Shown here piece after piece: positions 1-7,670 of a stretch of DNA of 33,412 nucleotides. Position numbers and translations under genes: made by a program. Each line of letters begins with the position of its first letter. Position 1 is the first letter of the stretch. Below the pieces are notes generated by a model, which saw only the letters and a list, made by a program, of their open reading frames with translations, was not told the DNA's origin and searched no databases. Source of the DNA: Actinomycetes bacterium (GTDB lineage Bacteria; Actinomycetota; Acidimicrobiia; Acidimicrobiales; RAAP-2); assembly GCA_021823525.1 (NCBI GenBank), contig JAKANY010000017.1, positions 1-33,412 of the forward strand. The letters run 5' to 3'.

Positions 1-91
1 CGTGAGGGTCATCGACGAGAGCGGCGAGATGATCCGCCACCTCACCCTCGACCCCTCGCGCGACTACCAGGCCCGCGGCGTTAGGGTCTGA
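1..91 (+). pseudogene. IS481-like transposase, C-terminal 29 residues (runs off left edge)
   Basis: Only the last 29 codons of this frame are in the window, ending in TGA at 89-91. The tail contains LTLDPSRDYQ, which I recognise as the C-terminal tail typical of IS481-family (rve, DDE-type) transposases. The same tail in a diverged form (TLDPTKNYQ, also 29 residues from VR to the stop) occurs at the right edge at 32496-32597, which supports the call. The gene reads toward the terminal inverted repeat at 115-126 and the tRNA-Asn behind it. Whether the upstream part of the gene is intact cannot be seen, so 'pseudogene' here means only 'partial'. Confidence 0.7.
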
Positions 92-126
92 GGGTTCGTC
101 TGTCCCAAGAACTCTGAGACATCACA
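92..126 (+). mobile_element. Right end of IS481-like element with terminal repeat TGAGACATCACA
   Basis: The 35 bases between the transposase stop and position 126 end in TGAGACATCACA (115-126). This is the exact reverse complement of TGTGATGTCTCA at 32451-32462. The two tails also share a GGGTTC block and a GTCC block at matching distances from the end, so both are right ends of related but diverged elements. IS481-family elements usually begin TGT, which fits. The last base of the repeat is 4 bases from the 3' end of tRNA-Asn. Confidence 0.65.
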
Positions 127-130
127 AGGG

Positions 131-203
131 CTCCCAGAGCAGGACTCGAACCTGCAACCTAGCGATTAACAGTCGCTTGCTCTGCCAATTGAGCTATCTG
201 GGA
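131..203 (-). tRNA. tRNA-Asn(GTT)
   Basis: The minus strand folds into a full cloverleaf of 73 bases. The acceptor stem pairs TCCCAGA with TCTGGGA, the D stem is GCTC/GAGC, and the anticodon stem AGCGA/TCGCT holds the loop CTGTTAA, giving anticodon GTT. The T stem is GCAGG/CCTGC around TTCGAGT, and the discriminator is G. CCA is not encoded. It lies downstream of the dnaG-sigma operon in the same direction, with its own -10 at 220-228. An insertion-sequence end begins 4 bases beyond its 3' end. Confidence 0.97.
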
Positions 204-219
204 TCGTTGCGGCACCGAA

Positions 220-228
220 ACTCTAGCA
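220..228 (-). promoter_or_regulatory. Extended -10 of tRNA-Asn (TGCTAGAGT)
   Basis: On the minus strand TGCTAGAGT lies 16 bases upstream of the mature tRNA 5' end. The same TGC-TANNNT layout precedes tRNA-Ala (32353-32361) and rpsT (23372-23380). No convincing -35 hexamer was seen. Confidence 0.5.
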
Positions 229-243
229 CCGGCCCCTTCGGGC

Positions 244-1077
244 TCACTGGGCGTCGAGCCACTCCTGGAGGCGCTCCGCGTCGGCGCTGGCTCGCACGCG
301 CTGGCGACAGCCCTCGAGCCGCTTGGCCATCCCCTGGCGCGAGATGCCCTGCGTGCGAGCGACGTCCTCGAGCGAGGCCGACGTGACCGTGTAGCTCCAG
401 AACGCCTCGAAGTCCTCGCCGCAGGCCCGGCGCAGCGCCTCGATGACCCACGCCGGCGGGTCACTGGGGACCGCCGCGTCCTGCGCGAGGTCCGGCAGCG
501 GGGCCGATCCTCGGCGGCGGGCACTGACGTCCTGGGCGATCCGCATGACCTCGAGAGCACGCTCGCGCCCGATGCCCAGGGCGCGCGCCACGTCCTCGGG
601 CGTGAGATCCCGATGGGGGTGCTGGCGGCGCAGCCGCTCGACGCGCACGGCCAGGCGCATCGCCGAGTCCGAGACGCCGAGTTGCTCACGCACCGCCTCG
701 CGCACCATCTTGGTGATCCAGTAGTTCGCGTAAGTAGCGAAGCGGATGCCCCGCGAGGGATCGAAGCGCGCCAGTGCGTTGACCAACCCTTCGATGCCCG
801 CCGCCTCGAGCTCGTCGGCGCCGAAGCGATAGCCGCGCTCGAGGACGCGCGCGCGCACGAGTCCGCACGTCGCGCGCAGGAGCTGCGACTCGGCGTCTTG
901 GCCGCGGCGGCGCTGGCGTTCCAGTCGCTGGCGCACGCTGGGCTCCGGCGCTGCCGCCAGCAGCAGCGCCGCCTCGCGGCCGGCGACGATCGCCGGGTAC
1001 AGCAGTCGCTCCTCGTCGGCGCTCAGCGGCGGCAGCAAGGCGAGCCCGCCCACGCGCCGTGACGTGGACCCGTTCAC
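244..1077 (-). CDS. Divergent RNA polymerase sigma-70 factor next to dnaG
   Basis: A 277-residue sigma factor that would direct RNA polymerase to promoters. Sigma region 2 spans about residues 65-130 and contains a recognisable 2.1-2.4 core (ELEAAGIEGLVNALARFDPSRGIRFATYANYWI). The FATYANYW stretch corresponds to the -10 melting and recognition region of primary-type sigmas. A region-3-like helix (DLTPEDVARALGI) and a C-terminal helix-turn-helix (SLEDVARTQGISRQGMAKRL) in the place of region 4.2 follow. I chose GTG at 1077 because it forms a GTGA overlap with the dnaG stop; an in-frame ATG lies at 1101. Placement behind dnaG is that of rpoD in the classical macromolecular-synthesis operon. Region 4.2 diverges strongly from RpoD, so it may be an alternative sigma rather than the housekeeping one. 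Confidence 0.85.
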   Translation of the reverse strand: MNGSTSRRVGGLALLPPLSADEERLLYPAIVAGREAALLLAAAPEPSVRQRLERQRRRGQDAESQLLRATCGLVRARVLERGYRFGADELEAAGIEGLVNALARFDPSRGIRFATYANYWITKMVREAVREQLGVSDSAMRLAVRVERLRRQHPHRDLTPEDVARALGIGRERALEVMRIAQDVSARRRGSAPLPDLAQDAAVPSDPPAWVIEALRRACGEDFEAFWSYTVTSASLEDVARTQGISRQGMAKRLEGCRQRVRASADAERLQEWLDAQ

Positions 1078-2888
1078 CCGGCCGACTCCTCGACGAGCCA
1101 CGCGCGCAGCGAGTCGACCGCCGCGGGCCCACGGTCCGTCTCGAGCAGCTCGAGTCGAGCCTTCACGTCGGGGATCACACTCATGGCCCGCGCGGGCGGG
1201 ATCTCGCCCGCGCGCAGCCGTCGCTCAAGGCGCCGCAGGGCCGCCGTGGCGGCGACCCGCACCAGCTGGGCCACGACGGCGTCGATCGCCTCGTCGCTCG
1301 GCGCGACCGGAGGCTCGCTGACCACCGCCGCCGCCAGCAGATCCGCCGCCTCGGTCTCGCCACGCCGCGTCAGCGCGTCAATGGCCGCCGACACCGTGGG
1401 CTGCGCCGCCAGCTCCTCGAAGGCCGTGCGCTGGGCGGCCGGGAGGAAGAAGATGGCGTGGAATCGCGAACGGGCGCGGGGCTCGTGCACGCACAGGCGC
1501 AGCGCCGCTTCGCCGGGCCGGGGAGGCGCACCTCGTACACGCGCCGACGGCGCGGGCCGCTGCGTCGCGGGTGCGGGTGGCGCACCGCTCGCGCGGAGGC
1601 GCAGCTGCTGGCGCACCACGTCGAGGTCGAGTCCGAGCCGGTCGGCCACGCGCATGGCGTACTGGTCGCGCACCAGGGCGCTGGGATGCTCGGCGAGTAC
1701 CTCGACGGCCTGCTCGCCGGCGCGCGCGCGGACCTCGGGCGTCCCCCCGACCGCGGGCCCGGTGACGCGATCGAGACGGAACTGCAAGAAGGGGATTGCG
1801 CCCTCGATCGCTGCCACCAGGGCCGACGGATCGTGACGGGCCACCTCGGCGGGATCCTGGCCCGCGGGCAGGCGAGCAACCGCCACGTCGACCTCGTGGC
1901 GTCGCTCCCACTGATAGACCGCCGCGGCTGCGCTCTGCCCCGCCTGATCGGCGTCGTAGGCGAGCACGATACGCCGCGCGAAGTTGCGCATCGTGGTGAA
2001 GTGCTCCTCGCCCAGCGCCGTGCCGCACGTGGCCACCGCACGGGTCACACCCGCTTGGAAGAACGCGATGACGTCGGTGTAGCCCTCGCAGACCACGATC
2101 TCGCCGCTGCGGATGACCTCGTCCTTGGCCCAGCTCAGCCCGTAGAGGGTGCGCCGCTTGGAGTAGATCGGGGTCTCGGAGCTGTTCTTGTACTTGGCGA
2201 GGGGGCGTCCGTCGTGACCGACCTGGTCGGGCAGGATGCGTCCCCCGAGCGCGATGGGCCGTCCGCTCGGGTCCAGGATCGGGAAGATGATGCGCGCCCG
2301 CATCGCGTCCTGGCGCCGTCCGCGCTGGTTGACGAACCCCAGCCCCGTCCCGGCCAGGGTACGCGCGTCGAGGTTCAGCTCCCGGGCCAGCGCGTCCCAG
2401 TCGTCGGGGGCCCACCCCAGGCGGAACTGGCGCGCCCAGTGACCGTCGATGCCTCGGCTGCGCAGGTAGTCGCGGGCCGGGCGGGCCTGCGCGTCACTGA
2501 GGAGCCGCTCCTGGTACCACGCGACGGCCTGCTCCATCGCGTCGAGGAGCCGTTGGCGCTCGTGGCGCTGGCGGCTCGCCGCCGGGTCCTCGTGCAGTTC
2601 GATGCCGCTGCGGTCGGCGAGCAGGCGCACGGCCTCGGTGAAGTCCAGGTGCAGCGTCTCACGCACCCAGGTGATCTGGTCGCCGCTGGCGTGGCAGCCG
2701 AAGCAGTAGTAGCGGCCCTCCTGGGCGTTGACCGAGAACGAGGGCGTCTTCTCCACGTGGAAGGGGCACAGGCCCGTCCAGCGCTGCCCCGCGCGGCGCA
2801 GCGCGACCTGCTCGGTGATGAGCGCCACGATGTCGGTGGCCGCCCGCACCGCCGCGATGTCCTCCTCGGTGATGGCCACGTCCGCCAC
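1074..2888 (-). CDS. dnaG: DNA primase DnaG
   Basis: Primase that makes RNA primers for DNA replication, 604 residues, the usual length. The N-terminal CHC2 zinc ribbon has ligands C41, H44, C62 and C65 (CPFH...CFGC). The catalytic core follows, with the TOPRIM motifs EGYTDV (about residue 270) and DAD (about 320) that bind metal. The C-terminal part, rich in Ala and Arg, would contact the replicative helicase. The start is uncertain: GTG at 2888 gives this length, but a -10-like TACGGT (2887-2892) overlaps it and lies 7 bases before a second in-frame GTG at 2879. By the promoter rule seen elsewhere in the window, the second GTG may be the true start. The gene is coupled to the sigma factor by a four-base overlap. 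Confidence 0.96.
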   Translation of the reverse strand: MADVAITEEDIAAVRAATDIVALITEQVALRRAGQRWTGLCPFHVEKTPSFSVNAQEGRYYCFGCHASGDQITWVRETLHLDFTEAVRLLADRSGIELHEDPAASRQRHERQRLLDAMEQAVAWYQERLLSDAQARPARDYLRSRGIDGHWARQFRLGWAPDDWDALARELNLDARTLAGTGLGFVNQRGRRQDAMRARIIFPILDPSGRPIALGGRILPDQVGHDGRPLAKYKNSSETPIYSKRRTLYGLSWAKDEVIRSGEIVVCEGYTDVIAFFQAGVTRAVATCGTALGEEHFTTMRNFARRIVLAYDADQAGQSAAAAVYQWERRHEVDVAVARLPAGQDPAEVARHDPSALVAAIEGAIPFLQFRLDRVTGPAVGGTPEVRARAGEQAVEVLAEHPSALVRDQYAMRVADRLGLDLDVVRQQLRLRASGAPPAPATQRPAPSARVRGAPPRPGEAALRLCVHEPRARSRFHAIFFLPAAQRTAFEELAAQPTVSAAIDALTRRGETEAADLLAAAVVSEPPVAPSDEAIDAVVAQLVRVAATAALRRLERRLRAGEIPPARAMSVIPDVKARLELLETDRGPAAVDSLRAWLVEESAG

Positions 2889-2892
2889 CGTA
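2887..2892 (-). promoter_or_regulatory. Candidate -10 of dnaG (TACGGT)
   Basis: TACGGT on the minus strand lies 7 bases before the in-frame GTG at 2879. It would give a leaderless dnaG mRNA only if that GTG is the start. This is the weakest member of the leaderless set. Confidence 0.3.
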
Positions 2893-2933
2893 TCGGAGGC
2901 TCCCGGTCACGCCAGCGCGACGGTGCGAACTCG

Positions 2934-2939
2934 TAGACT
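2934..2939 (+). promoter_or_regulatory. -10 of the ABC exporter operon (TAGACT)
   Basis: TAGACT is followed by exactly 6 bases (CGCGCC) and the GTG start at 2946, so transcription would begin at or next to the start codon. No Shine-Dalgarno sequence is present. Confidence 0.55.
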
Positions 2940-2945
2940 CGCGCC

Positions 2946-3938
2946 GTGCCCGACTTGGCCGTCGAGACGCACGGCATCGTGCGCACCTTTCGCGACGGAT
3001 CGGTGCGCGCCCTCGATGGCGTCTCGATCGCCATCCCCCGTGGCCGGGTCTTCGGGCTGCTGGGCCCTAATGGCTCGGGCAAGACCACGATGGTGCGCAT
3101 CCTGTCGACGATCATCCGGCCCGACGAGGGATCGGCGACGGTCAACGGATTCGACGTCGTGCGCCAGGCCGACGCAGTGCGCCGCTCGATCGGCCTCGCG
3201 GGACAGTTTGCCACCGTCGACGACAACCTGACGGGACTCGAGAACCTGCGCATGATGGGCCGCCTCAACCACCTGGACCACGCCACCGTGCGCGTGCGCG
3301 CGACCCAGCTCCTCGAGCAGTTCGGCCTGGCCGAGGCGGCGCGCCGGAACGTGAAGACCTACTCGGGAGGCATGCGCCGGCGCCTCGACCTCGCGGCGGC
3401 ACTGGTGGCCTCTCCCCCACTTCTCTTCCTCGACGAGCCCACGACGGGACTCGACCCCCAGAGCCGCCAGGACCTCTGGGGTTTCATTGAGGGCCTGGTC
3501 GAGTCCGGGACGACCGTCCTGCTGACCACCCAGTACCTCGAGGAGGCCGACCGGCTGGCCGACGAGCTCGCGGTCCTCGACCACGGCCGCATCATCGCGC
3601 AGGGGACCTCGAGCGAGCTCAAGGCTCGCCTGGGCGCCACCGTGCTGTCGCTGACCTTCTCCACCACAGCGGACGCCGAGCGCGGCGCGCTCCTGCTGGC
3701 CGACCTCACCACCAAGCCCGCCTTCGTCGAGGGCGACGTCGTCGACTTGACGGTGACGGCGGGTCCCGCCGCGGCCGCCGAAGCGCTGCGGCGCCTCGAC
3801 GCGGCCGACCTCGTCGTGACCGGCCTGGCCCTGCGCGAGCCGAGTCTCGACGACGTCTTCTTGACCCTCACCGGCCACCACGCGCCCGACGGGGCGGCCG
3901 AGGAGCCGATCGCGGGCTCGGGCCGGAGGCGGCGGTGA
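2946..3938 (+). CDS. DrrA-like ABC transporter ATP-binding protein
   Basis: A 330-residue ATPase that powers the membrane permease encoded next. It has Walker A GPNGSGKT (about residue 41), a Q-loop (GLAGQF), the signature YSGGMRRR, and Walker B LLFLDEPT. The switch-histidine position reads TTQYLEEAD, with Gln in place of His. That substitution is typical of the DrrA branch (daunorubicin-resistance type exporters). A C-terminal extension of about 100 residues follows the ATPase core, as in DrrA. The start is GTG with a leaderless-type promoter. The stop overlaps the permease start by four bases. The substrate cannot be read from sequence; a drug, lipid or secondary metabolite is likely. Confidence 0.92.
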   Translation: MPDLAVETHGIVRTFRDGSVRALDGVSIAIPRGRVFGLLGPNGSGKTTMVRILSTIIRPDEGSATVNGFDVVRQADAVRRSIGLAGQFATVDDNLTGLENLRMMGRLNHLDHATVRVRATQLLEQFGLAEAARRNVKTYSGGMRRRLDLAAALVASPPLLFLDEPTTGLDPQSRQDLWGFIEGLVESGTTVLLTTQYLEEADRLADELAVLDHGRIIAQGTSSELKARLGATVLSLTFSTTADAERGALLLADLTTKPAFVEGDVVDLTVTAGPAAAAEALRRLDAADLVVTGLALREPSLDDVFLTLTGHHAPDGAAEEPIAGSGRRRR

Positions 3939-4729
3939 GCGTCTCGGGTGCCCCCACCACGAGCGCCGAGTGGCGCTGGGCGGTGCGCGACGTCTGGACG
4001 ATGGGCCGCCGCAACATCCTGGCCCTCGTGCGCATCCCCGTCTCCTTCGTCTTCGCCCTGGTCCAGCCGGTGATGTTCGTTTTGCTCTTTCGCTACGTGT
4101 TCGGCGGGGCGATCCGCGTGCCCAACGGTCAGTACGTCAACTTCCTCATCCCCGGCATCCTGGTGCAGACGACCATCTTCGGGGCGATCGGCACGACGAT
4201 CGGACTGGCCGAGGACCTCCAGCGGGGTCTCATCGAGCGCTTCCGCGCGCTGCCGATGGCGCGCATGGCCGTGCTGGCCGGGCGCACGGTCTCGGACCTC
4301 CTGCGCAACGTGGTCGTGCTCCTCGTGATCACCGGCATGGGCTTCCTGGTCGGCTTCCGTCCCACGGGCAGCCTCATCTCCTATGTCGGGGCCAGCGTGC
4401 TGATGCTGTTCTTCGCCTACGCGCTGTCCTGGGGGTTCGCCTACGTCGGGCTGGCCGCCCCCAACTCCGAGACGGCGCAGGCCATGACGTTCCCGGTGAT
4501 CTTCCCGCTCACCTTCGCGTCCTCGATCTTCGTGCCCGTGGCCTTCATGCCCTCGTGGCTCCAGGTGTTCGCGCGCAACCAGCCCGTCTCCCAGGTCGCC
4601 GAGGCCGTGCGCGGACTGATGCTCGGCGTGCCGCACGGCCACGCGACGTGGATCGCCCTGGCCTGGGCCGTCGGGGCCCTCGTCGTGCTGGCGCCCCTGG
4701 CCACGCGACGGTATCGGCGGGTCGCGTGA
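3935..4729 (+). CDS. DrrB-like ABC-2 type permease
   Basis: A 264-residue integral membrane protein and partner of the preceding ATPase. About six hydrophobic segments are visible, starting near residue 30 (PVSFVFALVQPVMFVLLFRYVFGGAI). The conserved ABC-2 stretch with PGILVQTTIFGAIGTTIGLAEDLQRGLIERFRALPM lies around residues 70-110. The C-terminal part contains an NPVS-like motif (RNQPVSQVAEAVRGL), also typical of DrrB proteins. The GTG start lies in a GTGA overlap with the ATPase stop, and the gene's own stop overlaps the next start in the same way. It probably forms a homodimer with two ATPase subunits. Confidence 0.9.
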   Translation: MSVSGAPTTSAEWRWAVRDVWTMGRRNILALVRIPVSFVFALVQPVMFVLLFRYVFGGAIRVPNGQYVNFLIPGILVQTTIFGAIGTTIGLAEDLQRGLIERFRALPMARMAVLAGRTVSDLLRNVVVLLVITGMGFLVGFRPTGSLISYVGASVLMLFFAYALSWGFAYVGLAAPNSETAQAMTFPVIFPLTFASSIFVPVAFMPSWLQVFARNQPVSQVAEAVRGLMLGVPHGHATWIALAWAVGALVVLAPLATRRYRRVA

Positions 4730-5151
4730 GCGAACCTCTCCTCGACGCCGCGCAGCTCCAGGGCATTCTGGCGGCGGCCTTCCCCGGCGCCGAGATCCCG
4801 CTGGTCGAGGAGGTCCGCTCCGAGGGCGTGACGCTGGCGCTGCCGGTCGGGCCTCACCACGTGCGCCCGGGGGGCACCCTGGCCGGACCGGCCATGATGA
4901 TGCTGGCCGACACGGCGGCGTGGTGCGCCGTCATGGCGCGCGTCGGTCCCGTGGTCCTGGCCGTGACCACCAGCCTCCACATCGACTTCCTGCGCCGGCC
5001 GGCACTCGACGACGTGATCGCCCGCACCCGCATGCTCAAGCTCGGCCGGCGCTTGGCGGTCGTGGCCGTCGAGATCACGACGCGCGCGACCGGTGAGCTC
5101 GTCGCCCACGCCCAGGTCACCTACTCGCTGCCCCCGCGCGACCCCAGCTAG
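4726..5151 (+). CDS. PaaI-type hotdog-fold thioesterase
   Basis: A 141-residue protein with the hotdog fold of PaaI-like acyl-CoA thioesterases. The central helix segment GGTLAGPAMMMLADTAAWCAVM (about residues 45-66) is followed by the strand TTSLHIDFLRRP (about 76-87), as in this family. The GTG start overlaps the permease stop (GTGA). The expected catalytic acidic residue in the central helix is probably the Asp of LADT. Lying inside a probable export operon, it might release an acyl group from the exported or a related molecule; that link is inference. The substrate is unknown. Confidence 0.82.
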   Translation: MSEPLLDAAQLQGILAAAFPGAEIPLVEEVRSEGVTLALPVGPHHVRPGGTLAGPAMMMLADTAAWCAVMARVGPVVLAVTTSLHIDFLRRPALDDVIARTRMLKLGRRLAVVAVEITTRATGELVAHAQVTYSLPPRDPS

Positions 5152-5155
5152 ACCC

Positions 5156-6364
5156 GTGCGGTCCGACCCACTCGTGAGCCGCTGGCGGCTGACGGCGATG
5201 GCGACGGCCACCGGCGTCATCGTCGCCAACCTCTACTACCTCCAGCCCCTGCTGCATCAGATCCGCGGGGACTTTCGCGTGTCGACCGGCGCGGCGTCGG
5301 CCCTGATGACCCTCACGCAGGTGGGCTATGCGCTCGGACTGGTCCTGGTGCTCCCGCTGGGGGATCTCGTCCGGCGCCGCCCGTTGCTCGTGACGATCTT
5401 CGTCCTGGCGGCCGCGGTCATGGGTGTGGCGGGCGCGACCCACCGCTTCGCCCTATTCGCGGCGCTGTCCCTCCTCGTCGGGCTGGCCTCGGTCGGCGCC
5501 CAGACGATCGTGCCGCTGGCGGCCGACCTCGCTGCACCCGCCCAGCGCGGGCGCACGATCGCGCACGTGATGACCGGGCTGCTGATCGGCGTGCTGATGT
5601 CACGCACCTTCGCCGGGCTCGTCGCCCAGGCTGCCGGGTGGCGGGCGGTGTACGCGAGCGCGACGGTGATGCTGCTCGCCACCGCCGGGGTGCTGGCCGT
5701 CGCCGTGCCCCACGAGGCGTCGCGGCCGCGCGAGCGCTATGGCGCGCTGCTCGCGGGCACGGCGCAGCTGCTTCGCCTCGCCCCGCTGCGTCGGCGCGCC
5801 CTCTACGGGGCCCTCGTCTTCGGCGCCTTCAACGTCGCGTGGACGACGCTGTCGTTCCACCTGGCGGCCGCGCCCTTCCACTACTCCAACGCCGTGATCG
5901 GCTTGTTCGGGCTCTTCGGCGTGGCGGGCGTGACCGCGGCCAACCTCGCGGGCCACGCGGCGGACCGCCACGGCACGCACTGGTCGTCGCTGGCCGCCGC
6001 CGTCCTGGTGACGTCAGCCTTCGTCGTGATGGCGCTCGGCGGCACGACGCTGGCGGGTCTGGCCGTCGGGCTCGTCCTGCTCGACGCGGGGATGCAGGGC
6101 ATGCAGATCACCAATCAGTCCATCATCTACGAGCTGCGCCCCGACGCGCGCAGCCGCGTCAACAGCGTCTATATGACCTGCAGCTTCCTGGGCGCGGCGG
6201 CCGGCTCGCTGGTCTCGGGCCAGCTCTACGACGCCGTGGGCTGGACCGGCGACTGCTGGCTCGGCGTGGCCCTCGGCGTGGCGCTCGTCGTGCCCACGGC
6301 CCGCGAGAGCCTCCGGCGCGCGCGACGCGTCAGTCGAGCGCCAGGCGGCGTCGGACCTGGCTGA
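5156..6364 (+). CDS. MFS transporter
   Basis: A 402-residue major facilitator superfamily permease with about 12 hydrophobic segments. The first segment reads ATGVIVANLYYLQPLL. The loop between segments 2 and 3 carries the MFS motif GDLVRRRPLL. I chose GTG at 5156, four bases after the thioesterase stop; GTG at 5174 is also possible, and an upstream in-frame ATG at 5093 would overlap the thioesterase by 59 bases. It ends the exporter operon and overlaps the 3' end of glyS by 35 bases on the opposite strand. The substrate cannot be predicted; the operon suggests efflux. Confidence 0.88.
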   Translation: MRSDPLVSRWRLTAMATATGVIVANLYYLQPLLHQIRGDFRVSTGAASALMTLTQVGYALGLVLVLPLGDLVRRRPLLVTIFVLAAAVMGVAGATHRFALFAALSLLVGLASVGAQTIVPLAADLAAPAQRGRTIAHVMTGLLIGVLMSRTFAGLVAQAAGWRAVYASATVMLLATAGVLAVAVPHEASRPRERYGALLAGTAQLLRLAPLRRRALYGALVFGAFNVAWTTLSFHLAAAPFHYSNAVIGLFGLFGVAGVTAANLAGHAADRHGTHWSSLAAAVLVTSAFVVMALGGTTLAGLAVGLVLLDAGMQGMQITNQSIIYELRPDARSRVNSVYMTCSFLGAAAGSLVSGQLYDAVGWTGDCWLGVALGVALVVPTARESLRRARRVSRAPGGVGPG

Positions 6365-7646
6365 CGACCTCGCTCACGGGCACGCGCACCTGGGTCGTGG
6401 TGTCCCGATCGCGCACGGTGACCGCGCGGTCCTCGAGGGAGTCGAAGTCGACGGTCACCGCGAGGGGCGTGCCGATCTCGTCCTGGCGGCGGTAGCGGCG
6501 CCCGATCGACTGGGTCACGTCGTAGTCGACCATGACGAGCGGCCGCAGCATCGCGGCGACCTCCTGGGCCAGGGACTCGAGCTCGGGCTTGCGCGACAGG
6601 GGCAGCACCGCCACCTGGTAGGGCGCCAGCCGCGGATCGAGCCGCAGGACCGCGCGCGTCTCGCCGGCCACCTCGTCCTCGGCGTAGGCGGCCAGGAGGA
6701 ACGCCATCATGGCGCGCGTCGCCCCGGCCGCGGGCTCGATCACGTAGGGCACGTAGCGCTCGCTGGTGGCCTGGTCGAAGTACTCCAGGCGCACCCCCGA
6801 GGCGTTCGCGTGCTGGGTCAGGTCGTAGTCGCCCCGGTTGGCGACCCCCTCGAGCTCGTCGAAGCCCCACGGGAACAGGTACTCGACGTCGGTGGTGCCG
6901 CGCGAGTAGTGCGAGAGGTCCTCGGGGGCGTGCTCGTGGAGCCGCAGCTGGTCTTCGGGGATGCCCAGGTCCCGGTACCAGGCGAAGCGCGTCTCGATCC
7001 AGTAGCGGTACCAGTGCTCGGCCTCGGCCGGCGGGACGAAGTACTCCATCTCCATCTGCTCGAACTCGCGCGTGCGGAACACGAAGTTCTGGGGCGTGAT
7101 CTCGTTGCGGAAGCTCTTGCCGACCTGGGCGATGCCGAAGGGGGGCTTGCGGCGCGTGGCGGCCAGGACGTTGGCGAAGTTGGTGAACATGCCCTGGGCC
7201 GTCTCGGGGCGCAGGTACGCGGTGGACCCCTCGCCCTCGACGGGCCCCGCCTGGGTGCGGAACATCAGGTTGAAGGCGCGGGCCTCGGTGAACTCGGTCC
7301 CCCCGCAGTTGGGGCAGACCCCGTCGATCTTGTCCTCGCGCCAGCGCTCCTTGCAGCGCCGGCAGTCCACCAGCGGGTCGGTGAAGGTCTCCAGGTGGCC
7401 CGAGGCCGCCCAGATCGCGGGGGGGCCCAGGATGGCCGCGTCGATGCCCACGATGTCGTCGCGCAGCTGCACCATCGAGCGCCACCAGGCGGCCTTGACG
7501 TTGCGCAGCATGTTGACCCCCAAGGGGCCGTAGTCGTAGGCGGAGCGGAACCCGCCGTAGATGTCGGCCGACGGGAAGATGAAGCCGCGGCGCTTGGTGA
7601 GGTTGACGACCTTCTCGAGCAGGTCGGCGGGCCGGTGGTCAGTCAT
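6330..7646 (-). CDS. glyS: Glycyl-tRNA synthetase, dimeric (class II) type
   Basis: Charges tRNA-Gly with glycine, 438 residues, of the eukaryote/archaeal-like homodimeric type (also called glyQS) rather than the alpha2beta2 type. The N-terminal segment KRRGFIFPSADIYGG and the region SAYDYGPLG are characteristic. A zinc-binding pair (CRRC and CPNC, about residues 94-117) sits in the insertion. Motif 2 reads FRNEITPQNFVFRTREFEQMEMEYF (two adjoining stretches), and the C-terminal anticodon-binding domain starts near residue 345. The ATG start is preceded by TATCCT plus 6 bases. It lies 24 bases after hemW but seems to have its own promoter. Its 3' end overlaps the convergent MFS gene. Confidence 0.96.
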   Translation of the reverse strand: MTDHRPADLLEKVVNLTKRRGFIFPSADIYGGFRSAYDYGPLGVNMLRNVKAAWWRSMVQLRDDIVGIDAAILGPPAIWAASGHLETFTDPLVDCRRCKERWREDKIDGVCPNCGGTEFTEARAFNLMFRTQAGPVEGEGSTAYLRPETAQGMFTNFANVLAATRRKPPFGIAQVGKSFRNEITPQNFVFRTREFEQMEMEYFVPPAEAEHWYRYWIETRFAWYRDLGIPEDQLRLHEHAPEDLSHYSRGTTDVEYLFPWGFDELEGVANRGDYDLTQHANASGVRLEYFDQATSERYVPYVIEPAAGATRAMMAFLLAAYAEDEVAGETRAVLRLDPRLAPYQVAVLPLSRKPELESLAQEVAAMLRPLVMVDYDVTQSIGRRYRRQDEIGTPLAVTVDFDSLEDRAVTVRDRDTTTQVRVPVSEVVSQVRRRLALD

Positions 7647-7652
7647 CGGCCA

Positions 7653-7658
7653 AGGATA
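7653..7658 (-). promoter_or_regulatory. -10 of glyS (TATCCT)
   Basis: TATCCT on the minus strand is followed by 6 bases (TGGCCG) and the ATG at 7646. It sits in the 24-base gap after hemW, so glyS can be transcribed independently of the recO operon as a leaderless message. Confidence 0.55.
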
Positions 7659-7670
7659 CTTGAGCGTCGC

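Noticed and set aside
1059..2936. Long plus-strand open frame (625 residues) opposite dnaG
   Set aside because: It is antisense to a gene with full primase motifs. The translation is a low-complexity Arg/Gly/Asp-rich string with no family motif, as expected in GC-rich DNA.
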